From: Mycobacterium celatum
GTDB lineage: Bacteria > Actinomycetota > Actinomycetes > Mycobacteriales > Mycobacteriaceae
Length of the DNA stretch: 64,000 nucleotides
Reading direction: 5' to 3'
NCBI RefSeq assembly: GCF_002101595.1
Contig: NZ_LQOM01000025.1
Span: 248,001-312,000 of the forward strand
Every line of letters begins with the position of its first letter. The stretch's first letter is position 1. A program made the translations under genes and the position numbers. The notes under the pieces were generated by a model that did no database searches, was not told the DNA's origin, and worked only from the letters and a program-made list of their open reading frames with translations. Shown here in pieces: positions 37,122 to 46,612 of the stretch.

Positions 37122-38903
37122 ATGAGCACCATCGATCCCTCGGACGAGGCGATCACGCTGAGCCTGCACGACGCGCCGCCGGCTCACCTGATGGATGCGA
37201 TGGTCAAAAGTGTCGAGCTCGAATTGGGTTGGGGCCGACTCATTTTCGGCCAAACCTTTGCCAATTCCGCGAGCCTGGCCGAGGCGCTGCGACGGGAACA
37301 GCCCGGGCGGCGCGACATCTCCATCTACCCGCGCGAGCCGCACGTCGTCGTCGCCGAATCGCCGAGCGAGTTCTTCATCGATCCCAGCCACACCTATCGG
37401 CTGCGCTTCACCGACTCTGACCCGGAGGGCGCCGCGCCGCCCGGCGTGACGGTGCGGACGCTGAACGACCGGTCCGACGCCGACGCGATGAACCGGGTGT
37501 ACGTGCGCTGCGGAATGGTCCCGGCACCGGTCGACGTGCTCTGGGACAACCATCTGCATGCCGAGGCAGTGACCTACCTGGTCGCGGTCCGCGACGACGA
37601 CGGCGCCGTCGTGGGCACCGCCACCGGCGTCGACCACGAGGTGCTGTTCTCCGATCCGGAGCGGGGCTCGAGCATGTGGACCCTGGCCGTCGACCCGGCC
37701 GCGGCGCTTCCTGGCGTCGGCGAAGCCCTGGCCCGCGCGATGGCCGGGCACTTCCGCCGCACGGGCCGCGCCTACCTGGACCTGTCGGTCGCGCACGACA
37801 ACGATGCGGCCATCGCCCTCTACGAGAAGCTGGGTTTTCGCCGCATCCCGGTGATGGCGATCAAGCGGAAGAACGCGATCAACGAGCCGCTGTTCACCCC
37901 GCGGCCGGAAACGATCGACGACCTCAACCCCTATGCCCGGATCATCGCCGACGAGGCGCTGCGTCGCGGAATCCGGGTGGAGGTCCTTGACGCGGAGACC
38001 GGCGAGATGCGGCTGACCCACGGCGGCCGCAGCGTGGTCACCCGAGAGTCGCTGTCGGAGTACACCTCGGCGATCGCCATGTGCCGCTGCGACGACAAGC
38101 GCCTGACCCGCCGGCTTGTCAAAGAGGCCGGCATCACCGTGCCTCGCGCCCGCCTGGCCACCTTGGACGACGCCGACTACGCCTTCCTGACCGAAGTCGG
38201 CGAGGTCGTCGTCAAACCGACTCGCGGCGAACAGGGCAAGGGCATCACGGTCGGCATCACCGCGCAGGACGGCCCGGAGAAGCTTTCCGCCGCCGTGGCC
38301 CGGGCGCGGGAACAGTATCCCGAAGTGCTGATCGAGCAACGGATCGCCGGCGAGGACCTTCGCCTGGTGGTGATCGACGGCAAGGTGGTGGCCGCCGCGC
38401 TGCGGCTGCCGCCCGAGGTCATCGGTACCGGCGATCGCAGCGTTCGGGACCTGATCGCGGCCGAGAGCCGGCGGCGCTCGGAGGCCACGGGTGGTGAATC
38501 CACCATCCCGCTCGACGAGGTCACCGAGGCGACTGTCGTCGAGGCCGGTTGGATCATGGATGACGTGCTGCCCGAAGGAACCCGGCTCCGGGTGCGTCGC
38601 ACCGCCAACGTGCATCAGGGCGGCACGATTCGCGACGTCACCGCGCAGGTGAACCCCGAATTGTGCCGGGTCGCGGTGGCAGCGGCCGAGGCGATCGGCA
38701 TCCCGGTGACCGGCATCGACCTGGTGGTTCCCGACATCGCCGGCGAGGACTATGTCTTCATCGAAGCCAACGAGCGTCCCGGACTGGCCAACCACGAACC
38801 GCAACCCACGGCCGCGGCTTTCGTCGACTTTTTGTTCCCAGGTCAGCCCGCCCCGCCGACGGCGTGGACGCCGGGGGAATCGCAATCCGACGGCGAGGAT
38901 TGA
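37122..38903 (+). CDS. GNAT/ATP-grasp fusion, N-acetylglutaminylglutamine-synthetase-like
   Basis: 593 residues. The N-terminal about 260 residues form a GNAT acetyltransferase unit (VGEALARAMAGHFRRTGRAY, LDLSVAHDNDAAIALYEKLGFR). The C-terminal half from about 300 is ATP-grasp (DDKRLTRRLVKEAGI, VVVKPTRGEQGKGITVGI, VLIEQRIAGEDLRLVVIDG, VFIEANERPGLANH). This pairing is the NAGGN synthetase of osmoprotectant loci, where it joins and acetylates glutamines. The usual asparagine-synthase-like amidotransferase and M42-type peptidase are not in this window, so a different amide product is possible. It ends the SDR-led run. Confidence 0.82.
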   Translation: MSTIDPSDEAITLSLHDAPPAHLMDAMVKSVELELGWGRLIFGQTFANSASLAEALRREQPGRRDISIYPREPHVVVAESPSEFFIDPSHTYRLRFTDSDPEGAAPPGVTVRTLNDRSDADAMNRVYVRCGMVPAPVDVLWDNHLHAEAVTYLVAVRDDDGAVVGTATGVDHEVLFSDPERGSSMWTLAVDPAAALPGVGEALARAMAGHFRRTGRAYLDLSVAHDNDAAIALYEKLGFRRIPVMAIKRKNAINEPLFTPRPETIDDLNPYARIIADEALRRGIRVEVLDAETGEMRLTHGGRSVVTRESLSEYTSAIAMCRCDDKRLTRRLVKEAGITVPRARLATLDDADYAFLTEVGEVVVKPTRGEQGKGITVGITAQDGPEKLSAAVARAREQYPEVLIEQRIAGEDLRLVVIDGKVVAAALRLPPEVIGTGDRSVRDLIAAESRRRSEATGGESTIPLDEVTEATVVEAGWIMDDVLPEGTRLRVRRTANVHQGGTIRDVTAQVNPELCRVAVAAAEAIGIPVTGIDLVVPDIAGEDYVFIEANERPGLANHEPQPTAAAFVDFLFPGQPAPPTAWTPGESQSDGED

Positions 38904-39075
38904 GGCCTTCCCTCAAGTCCCTCACGCATGCGAATTTGAGAGCACCTGGCAGAACAGGAAATTGGCCAATTTGCTGGCATTGGCCCCCACCGGTCGCGGT
39001 AGGCTCGACAACACGCAAGTTCTGGTCGGCGCAGCAGAAATCTGTTTTCGCAACGGCAGGAATGGGGGTGCGCAG

Positions 39076-39768
39076 ATGCGCTATCTGGCGACCGCGTTCG
39101 CCGTCGCCGCCATCTGCATTCTCACCGCCGGTTGCGGCAGCGGTGACAATCAAGGCGCCAAGTCGACGACAACCACCACCACCACGACGCTCATTCCGCG
39201 TCCTGTTGTGGAGCGTGAGCTGGACGGATTGCTGCTGCCTCCCGAGCAGATCAACCCCGTGATGGGCGCGACCGAACTGAAACTCACCAGGAAACACGAC
39301 CAGATGTCCGACGACAGCGCCACGATGGAACCCAGGGAATGCCTGGCCATCGACGGCTCGGTGCAGGCCCAGGTATATGCGGACAGTGGTTTCACCGCGA
39401 TGCGCGATCAGGCGTTCAACGACGGCGACAACTTCACCCATTACGCCGAGGAGGCGGTGGTGTTGTTTCCCACCGCCAAACAAGCCGGCGCGTTCTTCAA
39501 CAACTCGGCCAAACAGTGGCCGGCGTGCCACCAGTACCGCCACATTCAGTCGGGGACGGAGTGGACTGCCGGACCGATATCCAACGCCGACGGCATACTG
39601 AGCGTGGTTGCGACGCAACAGAATGCCAGAGCCGGTGGCTGGGCCTGCGGACGCGCGCTGGCGCTGAAAAACAACATCATCGTCGACGTCAACACCTGCA
39701 GCCCGGACCCGAAAAACTCGGCTGTCGACCTCGCTAGGCAGATCGCCGCGAAAGTGCCACTGCGGTAA
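39076..39768 (+). CDS. PknH-sensor-domain-like lipoprotein
   Basis: 230 residues from ATG 39076. Signal peptide with lipobox ILTAGC, then a Thr-rich spacer and a PknH-type extracellular sensor domain (LDGLLLPPEQINPVMGATEL, ECLAIDGSVQAQVYADSGF, with Cys near the end in VNTCSPD). Such domains occur on kinases and on free lipoproteins in mycobacteria; this one has no kinase part. Ligand unknown. It converges on another lipoprotein with a 5-bp gap. Confidence 0.82.
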   Translation: MRYLATAFAVAAICILTAGCGSGDNQGAKSTTTTTTTTLIPRPVVERELDGLLLPPEQINPVMGATELKLTRKHDQMSDDSATMEPRECLAIDGSVQAQVYADSGFTAMRDQAFNDGDNFTHYAEEAVVLFPTAKQAGAFFNNSAKQWPACHQYRHIQSGTEWTAGPISNADGILSVVATQQNARAGGWACGRALALKNNIIVDVNTCSPDPKNSAVDLARQIAAKVPLR

Positions 39769-39773
39769 GGCCG

Positions 39774-40367
39774 TTAGGCGTGCAGCCCCTGCTTGATGGC
39801 GGCGTCTTGTTTTTTGCCTACATCGCTGACGAAATCCGGCGGTGCGGACATGCCGCTGGGGCCGTCGAATTCGAGTGTGACGAACGCCCTGCCCTCGGTG
39901 AACATCAACACCGTGATTCCCTTGGATTTGTCGGGTGCATCCCCTGAGATCGTCGTTCCGCCGGCGCCGACGTCCGTCGCGACAGGCGGCCCGGATATGG
40001 CGCCGGGCGGCGCCGCCTTGGCCGCATCGAGCGCATTCGCCGCCGCGGCGGGATCCGGAAGGACCACGATGGTGTCGCGGATGACGTGGCTGCCGTCGTC
40101 GTCGGTGAATGTGATCGCCGCGCCCTGCTGGCCATTCGGGTTCGGTGTCGGCGGGCCGGCGGTGAAGGTGTCGGGCGCGTTGATGTCTTTCGGCCCGATC
40201 AGCAGCTTGGTGTAGTCGGCAGGTGATGCCGGCGTCGAGGCGTGACTGGTTGCGGTCGGTTTGGCTGCTCCCGATGTGGCGGTCGACGACTTCGAATTGC
40301 TGTGGCAGCCGGCCACCAGCGTGGCCGCTACAGCGACTCCGGTGGCCGCCAACAGTGAAATCCGCAT
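39774..40367 (-). CDS. Lipoprotein of unknown function
   Basis: 197 residues from ATG 40367, preceded by AAAGGAG. The signal peptide (MRISLLAATGVAVAATLVAGC) has a good lipobox, followed by a Ser/Thr/Ala-rich linker and a domain with LLIGPKDINAPDTFTAG and GAAITFTDDDGSHVIRDTI. It resembles small mycobacterial lipoproteins, but I cannot name the family. The frame upstream of 40367 overlaps the antiporter end and is not used. Confidence 0.75.
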   Translation of the reverse strand: MRISLLAATGVAVAATLVAGCHSNSKSSTATSGAAKPTATSHASTPASPADYTKLLIGPKDINAPDTFTAGPPTPNPNGQQGAAITFTDDDGSHVIRDTIVVLPDPAAAANALDAAKAAPPGAISGPPVATDVGAGGTTISGDAPDKSKGITVLMFTEGRAFVTLEFDGPSGMSAPPDFVSDVGKKQDAAIKQGLHA

Positions 40368-40437
40368 TCCGTGGCTGCTCCTTTGCTGCAACGTCATCGC
40401 CGAACTATATCCGCATCGGAGTGCGGCGTATTCGAAG

Positions 40438-42024
40438 CTATTCGGTGTCGGCAGGGTCGAGAAGTCGCACCTCCTCGAGGTCCATCGCGGTCTGCAGCTC
40501 GCGCAGCACGATGTCGTCGATGCGATTGCGGTCTCGCAGCTCGGTGACGGCCCGGCGCTTGTGTTCGAGCACCCCGAGACGCACCCGTCGCACCAGGTCG
40601 TTCTGCTCGGCCGGGTTGTTCGGCGCCGAGGCGTCGGCCATGACGAGCGCCGCATGTTCTTCGTATTCCTTTTGCAGACGGCGCAATAGCTCCTCGCCGA
40701 CACCGAGTTCGCCGGCCACCTGCGGCAGTGCTTCGAGGGCGGCTTCGGCGCTGCGAGTGCGGGCCAGCTGCAATTCGTCGGCGCGCCCGGCGTCTTGGGG
40801 CAACCGAGCCCAACGAACGACGATGGGCAGGGTGCTTCCTTGGACGAGGACGGTCACCAGGATCACGATCGACACCACGAAGATGATCAGGTTGCGGTCC
40901 GGGAATGGCGTGCCGGCACGCGTGGTCAGCGGGACGGCCAGCGCGGCGGCAAGCGACACCGCGCCGCGAAATCCCGCCCAACTGGACACCGCGCGCTGAC
41001 GCCAGTTGACGCGGCGGGCGCGCTGGGCCTCGCGACGGTCCAGAGTGCGAAGCAGCACGGTGGTGATTTCGGTCCAGGCAACCCGGGTCGCGACGACGAC
41101 ACCGGTGACAGCAAGTGCCAGTAGCACCGCGCGGCCGAGTCCGCCGTCGAGATTCGAGATGCCCCGCACTGCGCTCGGGAGCTGCACTCCGACGAACACC
41201 CACAGCGAGCCGTTGATCAGGAAGGTCGCAATGTCCCAGAACGCGAACGACTGCAGCCGCGACCGGGCCCGGATCACCCGCGGCCCGACGTAGGTGAGCA
41301 CAAGCGCGGCCACCAGGACGGCGACGACACCACTGCAGTGAATCGACTGGGCGAGCAGGAATGCCGCGAACGGCGTCAACACGCTCAGGGCGCCCTCTTC
41401 GAGCGGCGCGTCGAGCCGGCGGCGCAGCATCGTCACGGCCAGGCCGACCAGCAGCCCGGCGGCGATACCACCGAGGTAGGAGCCGACAAACCGACCGACC
41501 AGCGCGACCGGGCCGATCGCGGGGCTTCCGGTCGCGACGGCGACGGTCACCGCGAACATCACAAGCGCTGTGCCGTCGTTGATGATGCTCTCGGCGCGCA
41601 GCACGGTGAGGGGCCGGCGCGGCAGCTGTTTGGCCAACCCGGCCACCGCCGCGGCATCGGTCGGCGAAAGCACCGCGCCGAGGACCGCGGCCGCGTGTGA
41701 CTCCATTCCGAGCGCTCGCGCCGTCCACGACACCGCGACGGCGGTGGCGATCACCAGGCCGACGCTGATCAGCACGATCACGCGCAGGTTTGCCCGGATC
41801 TCGCGAAAGCTGGTGTTCATGCTCTCCCAGTAGAGGATTGCCGGCAGGAACAGCAGCAGCACGATTTCGCCGTCGAGCCGAATCCCGCCGAAGCGGGGGA
41901 TCAGTCCAAGCAGGGCGCCCAACAGGATGAGCAGGACCGGGGGACCGATGCGATAGCGCTTGCCCAGCACTGTTCCCAGGACGACGGCGGCAACCAGCGT
42001 TACGACGACGACGAGCCCGAACAC
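40438..42024 (-). CDS. Na+/H+ antiporter, CPA1 family (Rv2287/YjcE-like)
   Basis: 528 residues with about 12 membrane segments and a basic cytosolic C-terminal tail (from about 425). The CPA1 ion-binding motifs are present: GAVLSPTDAAAVAGLA and SIINDGTALVMFA. M. tuberculosis yjcE (Rv2287) is similar in length. It exchanges Na+ or K+ for protons and helps pH and ion balance. It is on the minus strand 42 bp after the PknD-like kinase gene, so they may be co-transcribed. Confidence 0.92.
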   Translation of the reverse strand: MFGLVVVVTLVAAVVLGTVLGKRYRIGPPVLLILLGALLGLIPRFGGIRLDGEIVLLLFLPAILYWESMNTSFREIRANLRVIVLISVGLVIATAVAVSWTARALGMESHAAAVLGAVLSPTDAAAVAGLAKQLPRRPLTVLRAESIINDGTALVMFAVTVAVATGSPAIGPVALVGRFVGSYLGGIAAGLLVGLAVTMLRRRLDAPLEEGALSVLTPFAAFLLAQSIHCSGVVAVLVAALVLTYVGPRVIRARSRLQSFAFWDIATFLINGSLWVFVGVQLPSAVRGISNLDGGLGRAVLLALAVTGVVVATRVAWTEITTVLLRTLDRREAQRARRVNWRQRAVSSWAGFRGAVSLAAALAVPLTTRAGTPFPDRNLIIFVVSIVILVTVLVQGSTLPIVVRWARLPQDAGRADELQLARTRSAEAALEALPQVAGELGVGEELLRRLQKEYEEHAALVMADASAPNNPAEQNDLVRRVRLGVLEHKRRAVTELRDRNRIDDIVLRELQTAMDLEEVRLLDPADTE

Positions 42025-42066
42025 CAGGACATCTTCCTGTATGGCGCGCTACGTGCTGCGCGGCGG

Positions 42067-43848
42067 TCAGTTTTGCCGCAGGGCCACCACCTGGTTGCTG
42101 TGGTCCGCGACGTAGACGGTGCCGTTGCTGTCGACCGCCAAACCCCACGGATTGTCCAGGCCGGTGAAGGGCAGTTCGATCTGCGTCGTGGACCCGACCG
42201 GAAGTTTCAGTGTGCGGTCGTTCTGGCTGTCGGTGACGTACACGGCGCCCTCGTTGTCCACCGTCACACCGCCCGGTTCTTTGAGGCCGGTAAGGGGCAG
42301 TGCCGCTTGGGTATCCGAGCCGGCCGGCAATGCCAGCACGCGGTTGTTGCCGCCGTCGGCCACGTAGACGGTTCCGCTGCTGTTCACGACCACACCGGTG
42401 GGCGCGCTGAGGCCCGCGAAAGGTAGCTCGGTCTGCCGGTTCGAGCCGGCCGGCAACGCCACCACCCGGTTCTTGGCCGTGTCGGTGACGTAGACGGTGC
42501 GGCTGCTGTCCACCGTGATACCGGTGGGGTTGCCGAGATCGGTGAAGGCCAGCTGGATCTGGGTGGTCGAGCCGGCCGGCAACACCACCACGCGCTTGTT
42601 GCCGGCGTCGGTGACGTAAACCGTGCCGGTATTGTCCGCGGTCACACCGGTCGGATAGTTCAGGCCGTCGAAGGGCAGCACGGCGGGGCCGGTCGAGCCG
42701 GCTGCCAATGCCAGCACCCGGTTGTGGGGGGTATCGGCGACGTACACGGTTCCGCCGATATCCACCGAAACGCCTTGTGGTTCCCGCAGACCGGTGAACG
42801 GCAGCGTCACCTGGCGTGAGTCGCCGCCTCCCGCGCTGCGATGGCCGATGGCGAGAGTCGCGCCCGCGAGGACCGCTGCGACGACCAGTGCGGCGGCCGT
42901 CGAGATCACGACGGCTTTGCGGCGCCACCATGGTGGCGCCGGCGCCTGCGGTGGCGGGGTCCGCGCCTGGTCGCGGCTGGGAATCCTCGGCTGTGTCGGA
43001 GCAGACGGGTGCGGCGAACCGACCGGCGTGGTGATGGCCTCCCGGGTGGCGCGCGCCAGCTCGACGGCGGTGCGGTAGCGCGCGGCGGGGTCTTTCGCCA
43101 TGCCACGCGCGATGACCATGTCGAAGCCGCCAGGTAATCCGGGATTGGTGGTCGACGGCTGCGGTGGCGGAGCTGTGAGGTGGTTGGTGATCTGTTGCTC
43201 GAGGCTGTCGCCGGGGAACGGGTACCGTGCGGTCAGGCATTCATACAGCACGCAGGCCAGCGAGTAGATGTCCGAGCGGGCGTCGACCTGTCCGGCGTTG
43301 AATCGTTCCGGCGCCATGTAATGGTAGGTGCCGACCACGTCTCCGGCCGCCGTCAAGCCCAGTTCGCCCGCCGCGCGGGCGATTCCGAAATCGATCAGAT
43401 AGGCGAAGTCGTCGTGGTCGAGCAAAATGTTGGAGGGCTTGACATCCCGGTGCAACAGCCCCACCTTGTGTGCGTCGTGCAACGCCTTCGCGACTTGCTC
43501 GATGATGCGCACCGCCCGCTCCGGCGGCAGCGGACCGCGGGCGAGGACGGACTGCAGGTCGCGGCCCTCGATCAGCCGCATGTCCACGAACAGCCGTCCG
43601 TCGATGTCCCCGTGAGTGTGGATCGGGATGACATGTGGGCTGTTCAGTCGCGCGGCCGCATGGGCTTCCCGCCGAAACCGCTGTTGGAACACCCCGTCTT
43701 TGGACATCTCGGCGGGCAGGATCTTGATCGCGACGATCCGGTCGATCGCAGTGTCGTAGGCTCGCCACACCTCGCCCATGCCGCCACGGCCCAGCAATTC
43801 GAGGAGCCGGTACTTTCCGAACGAAGTCCCCTGCAACGAGCCCTCCAC
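42067..43848 (-). CDS. PknD-like serine/threonine kinase with NHL propeller
   Basis: 593 residues from GTG 43848, chosen because GGAAGG lies 7 bases upstream; ATG 43878 would add ten. Kinase residues: GRGGMGEVW P-loop, K42 in VAIKIL, D135 in HRDVKPSNILL and D153 in IDFGIARA. A Pro-rich juxtamembrane part leads to one membrane segment (about 300-325) and six NHL repeats (GVSVDIGGTVYVADTPHNRV-type) that form an extracellular beta-propeller. M. tuberculosis PknD has this plan and senses osmotic stress. The neighbouring Na+/H+ antiporter is a plausible target. Confidence 0.92.
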   Translation of the reverse strand: MEGSLQGTSFGKYRLLELLGRGGMGEVWRAYDTAIDRIVAIKILPAEMSKDGVFQQRFRREAHAAARLNSPHVIPIHTHGDIDGRLFVDMRLIEGRDLQSVLARGPLPPERAVRIIEQVAKALHDAHKVGLLHRDVKPSNILLDHDDFAYLIDFGIARAAGELGLTAAGDVVGTYHYMAPERFNAGQVDARSDIYSLACVLYECLTARYPFPGDSLEQQITNHLTAPPPQPSTTNPGLPGGFDMVIARGMAKDPAARYRTAVELARATREAITTPVGSPHPSAPTQPRIPSRDQARTPPPQAPAPPWWRRKAVVISTAAALVVAAVLAGATLAIGHRSAGGGDSRQVTLPFTGLREPQGVSVDIGGTVYVADTPHNRVLALAAGSTGPAVLPFDGLNYPTGVTADNTGTVYVTDAGNKRVVVLPAGSTTQIQLAFTDLGNPTGITVDSSRTVYVTDTAKNRVVALPAGSNRQTELPFAGLSAPTGVVVNSSGTVYVADGGNNRVLALPAGSDTQAALPLTGLKEPGGVTVDNEGAVYVTDSQNDRTLKLPVGSTTQIELPFTGLDNPWGLAVDSNGTVYVADHSNQVVALRQN

Positions 43849-43972
43849 AGCAACCTTCCAGCAACGTGCCAGCACCATAGCGCGCTGCGAATATCGGTCG
43901 CAGGCTTTTCACCACCGGGCAGACCGGGTCATCGGTCAGCGATACCGCTGCGGCCAGCCCGCACAACCAGAT

Positions 43973-44731
43973 TCAGGCGCCTGGTTGCTGGTCGTCGGCG
44001 GGCGGCGGCGGTGGTGGCGGTGCGGGCGCGGGCGGCGGGCTCTGGCCGGGAGGTGGCGGGCCCACGTGATTCGCGGCGAACGCCGCCCCGCGGTCGATCA
44101 TGGCTCCGTCGCCTGCGTAACTGTCGTGCGCGGCGAAATTCATTCCGTCGGAGCAAACCGGATCCTCCGGTGCGCACAGTTTGATGGTCTTCGCCTGGTA
44201 GGCCGGGCCGATGGAAACCGGCGGCTGGCCGAGGAAATTCATCGCCCGGACATTGGGCATGGCGAAAAGCACGACGGCGGCAACGTGGTCGGCGATCTTG
44301 GGATCCAGCGGTTTCGGAACCGTCGCCGGGTCGACGCCGTCCGGGACTGCGGCTGAGGTGACGAAGCCCGTCACTGCTGCGCCCTGCGAGTAGCCGCCGA
44401 GCACCATCTTGGTGTTGGGGCAGGTGTTGGCCATCGAAACGACGTGAGCGCCTTCGTCACGAATTCCGTCGAGGCCGGTCGCCCACTCGTCGCTGGCGGG
44501 GTAGTTGACCGGGTAGACGTCGAGCGACCTTGCGCCCAGTCGCGGGCGCAGCGAGTCGACGAATGCTTGCCCCGTCGGCCCGACGCCAGGTGGCTCGCCG
44601 GTACCGCGGGCGAACACCACCTGCACGTCCGGGCACGGTTCGGCGGGTGCGGACGCAACGCCGAGGCTCGGCAGCGCTCCCGTCGATACGACTGCACCAC
44701 AAAGGAATCGGGCGGTAAGACGTCCTGGCAT
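43973..44731 (-). CDS. Cutinase-like esterase
   Basis: 252 residues from ATG 44731. A signal peptide (FLCGAVVSTGALPSLGVASA) is followed by the cutinase fold. Catalytic Ser 115 in LGGYSQGAA, Asp 190 in CAPEDPVCS and His 202 in NFAAHDSY are in place, as are the two disulfide Cys pairs (PCPDV...NTCPN and CAPEDPVC). A Pro-rich tail follows. Similar to M. tuberculosis cutinase-like proteins (Culp family), which hydrolyse esters and phospholipids outside the cell. Confidence 0.92.
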   Translation of the reverse strand: MPGRLTARFLCGAVVSTGALPSLGVASAPAEPCPDVQVVFARGTGEPPGVGPTGQAFVDSLRPRLGARSLDVYPVNYPASDEWATGLDGIRDEGAHVVSMANTCPNTKMVLGGYSQGAAVTGFVTSAAVPDGVDPATVPKPLDPKIADHVAAVVLFAMPNVRAMNFLGQPPVSIGPAYQAKTIKLCAPEDPVCSDGMNFAAHDSYAGDGAMIDRGAAFAANHVGPPPPGQSPPPAPAPPPPPPPADDQQPGA

Positions 44732-45014
44732 GGCTCTTATGGTGCCATATCGCGCCGCCACGCCCTGCATCGAATCACCGTCGCGGGCCCGGCATTTCTT
44801 CACCACGATTCAAAAGCTCGACGACGCTGCCGCTCGAGCGCAGGATTTGCGCCGCCCGCCCCGAAAGTGCACGTAGACGTCCCGCGGCCGGTGCGTTTCG
44901 GTGGTGTGACGATTCGTGTCTTGTCCGTAAATGGTTCGGTGCCGCCATCACGCAACGGCGCTTGCTGAGCACTAAACCGGCGAAGGCAGAATCTCCGTCA
45001 CTGGGAGGACGTTC

Positions 45015-45539
45015 ATGACCGATGGTCTTGTCATCGACGCCGAGGGCCTTGACCGGCTTTCGTGCAGCGCAAGGGCCGGGCCCGGCGCCGGCAAAAAGAC
45101 CCTCAAAGCCAAGACGGTGTGCGAGGCCGGCTTCCGCAACCTGACGTACGTCCGCAACCTGTCGCCGGTGCTGGTCGGCGAGCCACCCGCCCTGCTGGGC
45201 GACGACTCGGCACCCAATCCGTCGGAGACCGCGTTGGCCGCGCTGGGTTCCTGCATCTCGGTCGGCATGCTGGCCAACGCGACTCACCACGGCGTGACGC
45301 TGACGAAGATCGAAGTCGAGATGGAAGGCGACATCGACATCTCCGCGGTGTGGGGTGTCGGTGATACGCCGGACGACAAAATCCCCGGCTTCACCGAGGT
45401 CCGCTGCAAGGTCACCCTTGCTGGCGACACCGACGAGAAAACACTTCAGCAGATTCACGACAACGCCATCACCTGGTCGCCGGTCGTCAACACATTCCGG
45501 CGCCCTGCGATCGTCGAGTCAACACTCGTCGCCTCATGA
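45015..45539 (+). CDS. OsmC-like protein
   Basis: 174 residues with GGGAGG upstream. The OsmC/Ohr core includes C80 in ALAALGSCISVGML (peroxidatic position) and HHGVTLTKIEVEMEGDID. The second Cys of the classical pair is not at the usual place; C131 in EVRCKVTL is a candidate. OsmC-like proteins reduce organic hydroperoxides or bind small electrophiles. It starts a run of five genes linked by 1-4-bp overlaps. Confidence 0.88.
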   Translation: MTDGLVIDAEGLDRLSCSARAGPGAGKKTLKAKTVCEAGFRNLTYVRNLSPVLVGEPPALLGDDSAPNPSETALAALGSCISVGMLANATHHGVTLTKIEVEMEGDIDISAVWGVGDTPDDKIPGFTEVRCKVTLAGDTDEKTLQQIHDNAITWSPVVNTFRRPAIVESTLVAS

Positions 45540-46612
45540 GAGCCCTCACGCCGACTGCCGGCGCCGCGGCAGGCAGCCTCGACAACGCGCTGCTTTCCGA
45601 CATCGCTGCGCACGCCGCGGCCCTGGATCTCGGCGAGGCGAGCTCGCGGCGCAGTTTCGCGGCCCTGGGCGAGGCGGGGCTGCTCGGTCTGGGCGCCCCG
45701 GACAACGCCGATGGTCGGCTGCCTGCGATGGCAACGGTCATCGGCGAGATCGCCGCGGTGTGCATGAGCACAGCGTTCTCGGTGTGGGCGAACCGGATGG
45801 TGGTGGAATACCTGTCGACCGCCCAAACCGCTTACAGCACAACGGCGGTCCAACCGCTGCTGCAAGGACAGGCCCTCGGTGTGACGGCCATGGCGTCCGC
45901 GTTCAAGGATGCGGCAGGCTGCGGAGCCCTCGAGCTGAGGGCAGCACCGGTCGAGGACGGATACGAACTGTATGGCCCCATCAGGTGGGCCAGCAACCTC
46001 TACCCCGACTCCATGCTGGTGACCGCAGCACGCTGCGAGACCGGCGAAAAGCTCGTCGCCGCAATGCCGCTCGACACCCCGGGCATCATCGTGGGAGACC
46101 AGTTCGACCTGTTGGGGCTCGGCAGCACCGCCTCGTCGTCTCTCAAGCTGAAGGGCGTCCGAATCGCGACCGAGCAGGTGCTGTCGACCGACTTCGCGGA
46201 ATTCATCGGCGCCGTCCGCCCTACCTTCCTGGTCCTGCAGTCCGCCAGGTGCCTGGGCCTGGCCTCGACCAGCCTGGAGCAGAGCCGGCTCGGGTCGCAC
46301 GGGGTCAACTCCGTATTCGCCGCCGAGGTTGACTCACTCGTCGGCAGGCTCGCACTCGCCGAGACCACCCTGGCGAGTTTTGCCGCGGCGGTGGGCACCC
46401 CGAATCAGCCGACGAAGAAGGATCTGCTTTCGCTGCGGCTCGGCGCAGCCGAAATCGCAAGCGCCAGTGCAGCATTGGAGATCAGGACCGCCGGGGGCAA
46501 GGGATATGTCAGCGGTACCTCGGCAAGCCGGCGCTACCGGGAAGCGGCCTTCATTCCCGTCCAGTCCCCGTCCGAGGCCCAGCTCAGATGGGAACTCGGC
46601 CGCTGCACATGA
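45536..46612 (+). CDS. Acyl-CoA-dehydrogenase-like protein
   Basis: 358 residues, start overlapping the OsmC stop (ATGA). Acyl-CoA dehydrogenase or flavin-monooxygenase fold: RRSFAALGEAGLLGLGAPDN, GYELYGPIRWASNLYPDSML and GGKGYVSGTSASRRYREAAF. The catalytic Glu is not evident, so an oxygenase role is possible. The stop overlaps the sigma factor start. Confidence 0.8.
   Translation: MRALTPTAGAAAGSLDNALLSDIAAHAAALDLGEASSRRSFAALGEAGLLGLGAPDNADGRLPAMATVIGEIAAVCMSTAFSVWANRMVVEYLSTAQTAYSTTAVQPLLQGQALGVTAMASAFKDAAGCGALELRAAPVEDGYELYGPIRWASNLYPDSMLVTAARCETGEKLVAAMPLDTPGIIVGDQFDLLGLGSTASSSLKLKGVRIATEQVLSTDFAEFIGAVRPTFLVLQSARCLGLASTSLEQSRLGSHGVNSVFAAEVDSLVGRLALAETTLASFAAAVGTPNQPTKKDLLSLRLGAAEIASASAALEIRTAGGKGYVSGTSASRRYREAAFIPVQSPSEAQLRWELGRCT

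Noticed and set aside
37014..38885. 623-codon minus-strand frame
   Set aside because: Antisense to the GNAT/ATP-grasp gene; Arg/Asp/His-rich shadow.
42110..42860. Repeated DNA segments of about 120 bp
   Set aside because: They are the coding repeats of the NHL propeller, not a mobile or CRISPR repeat.
40394..43240. 948-codon minus-strand frame over the antiporter and kinase
   Set aside because: Same strand but out of frame with two well-supported genes; Arg/Pro-rich shadow.
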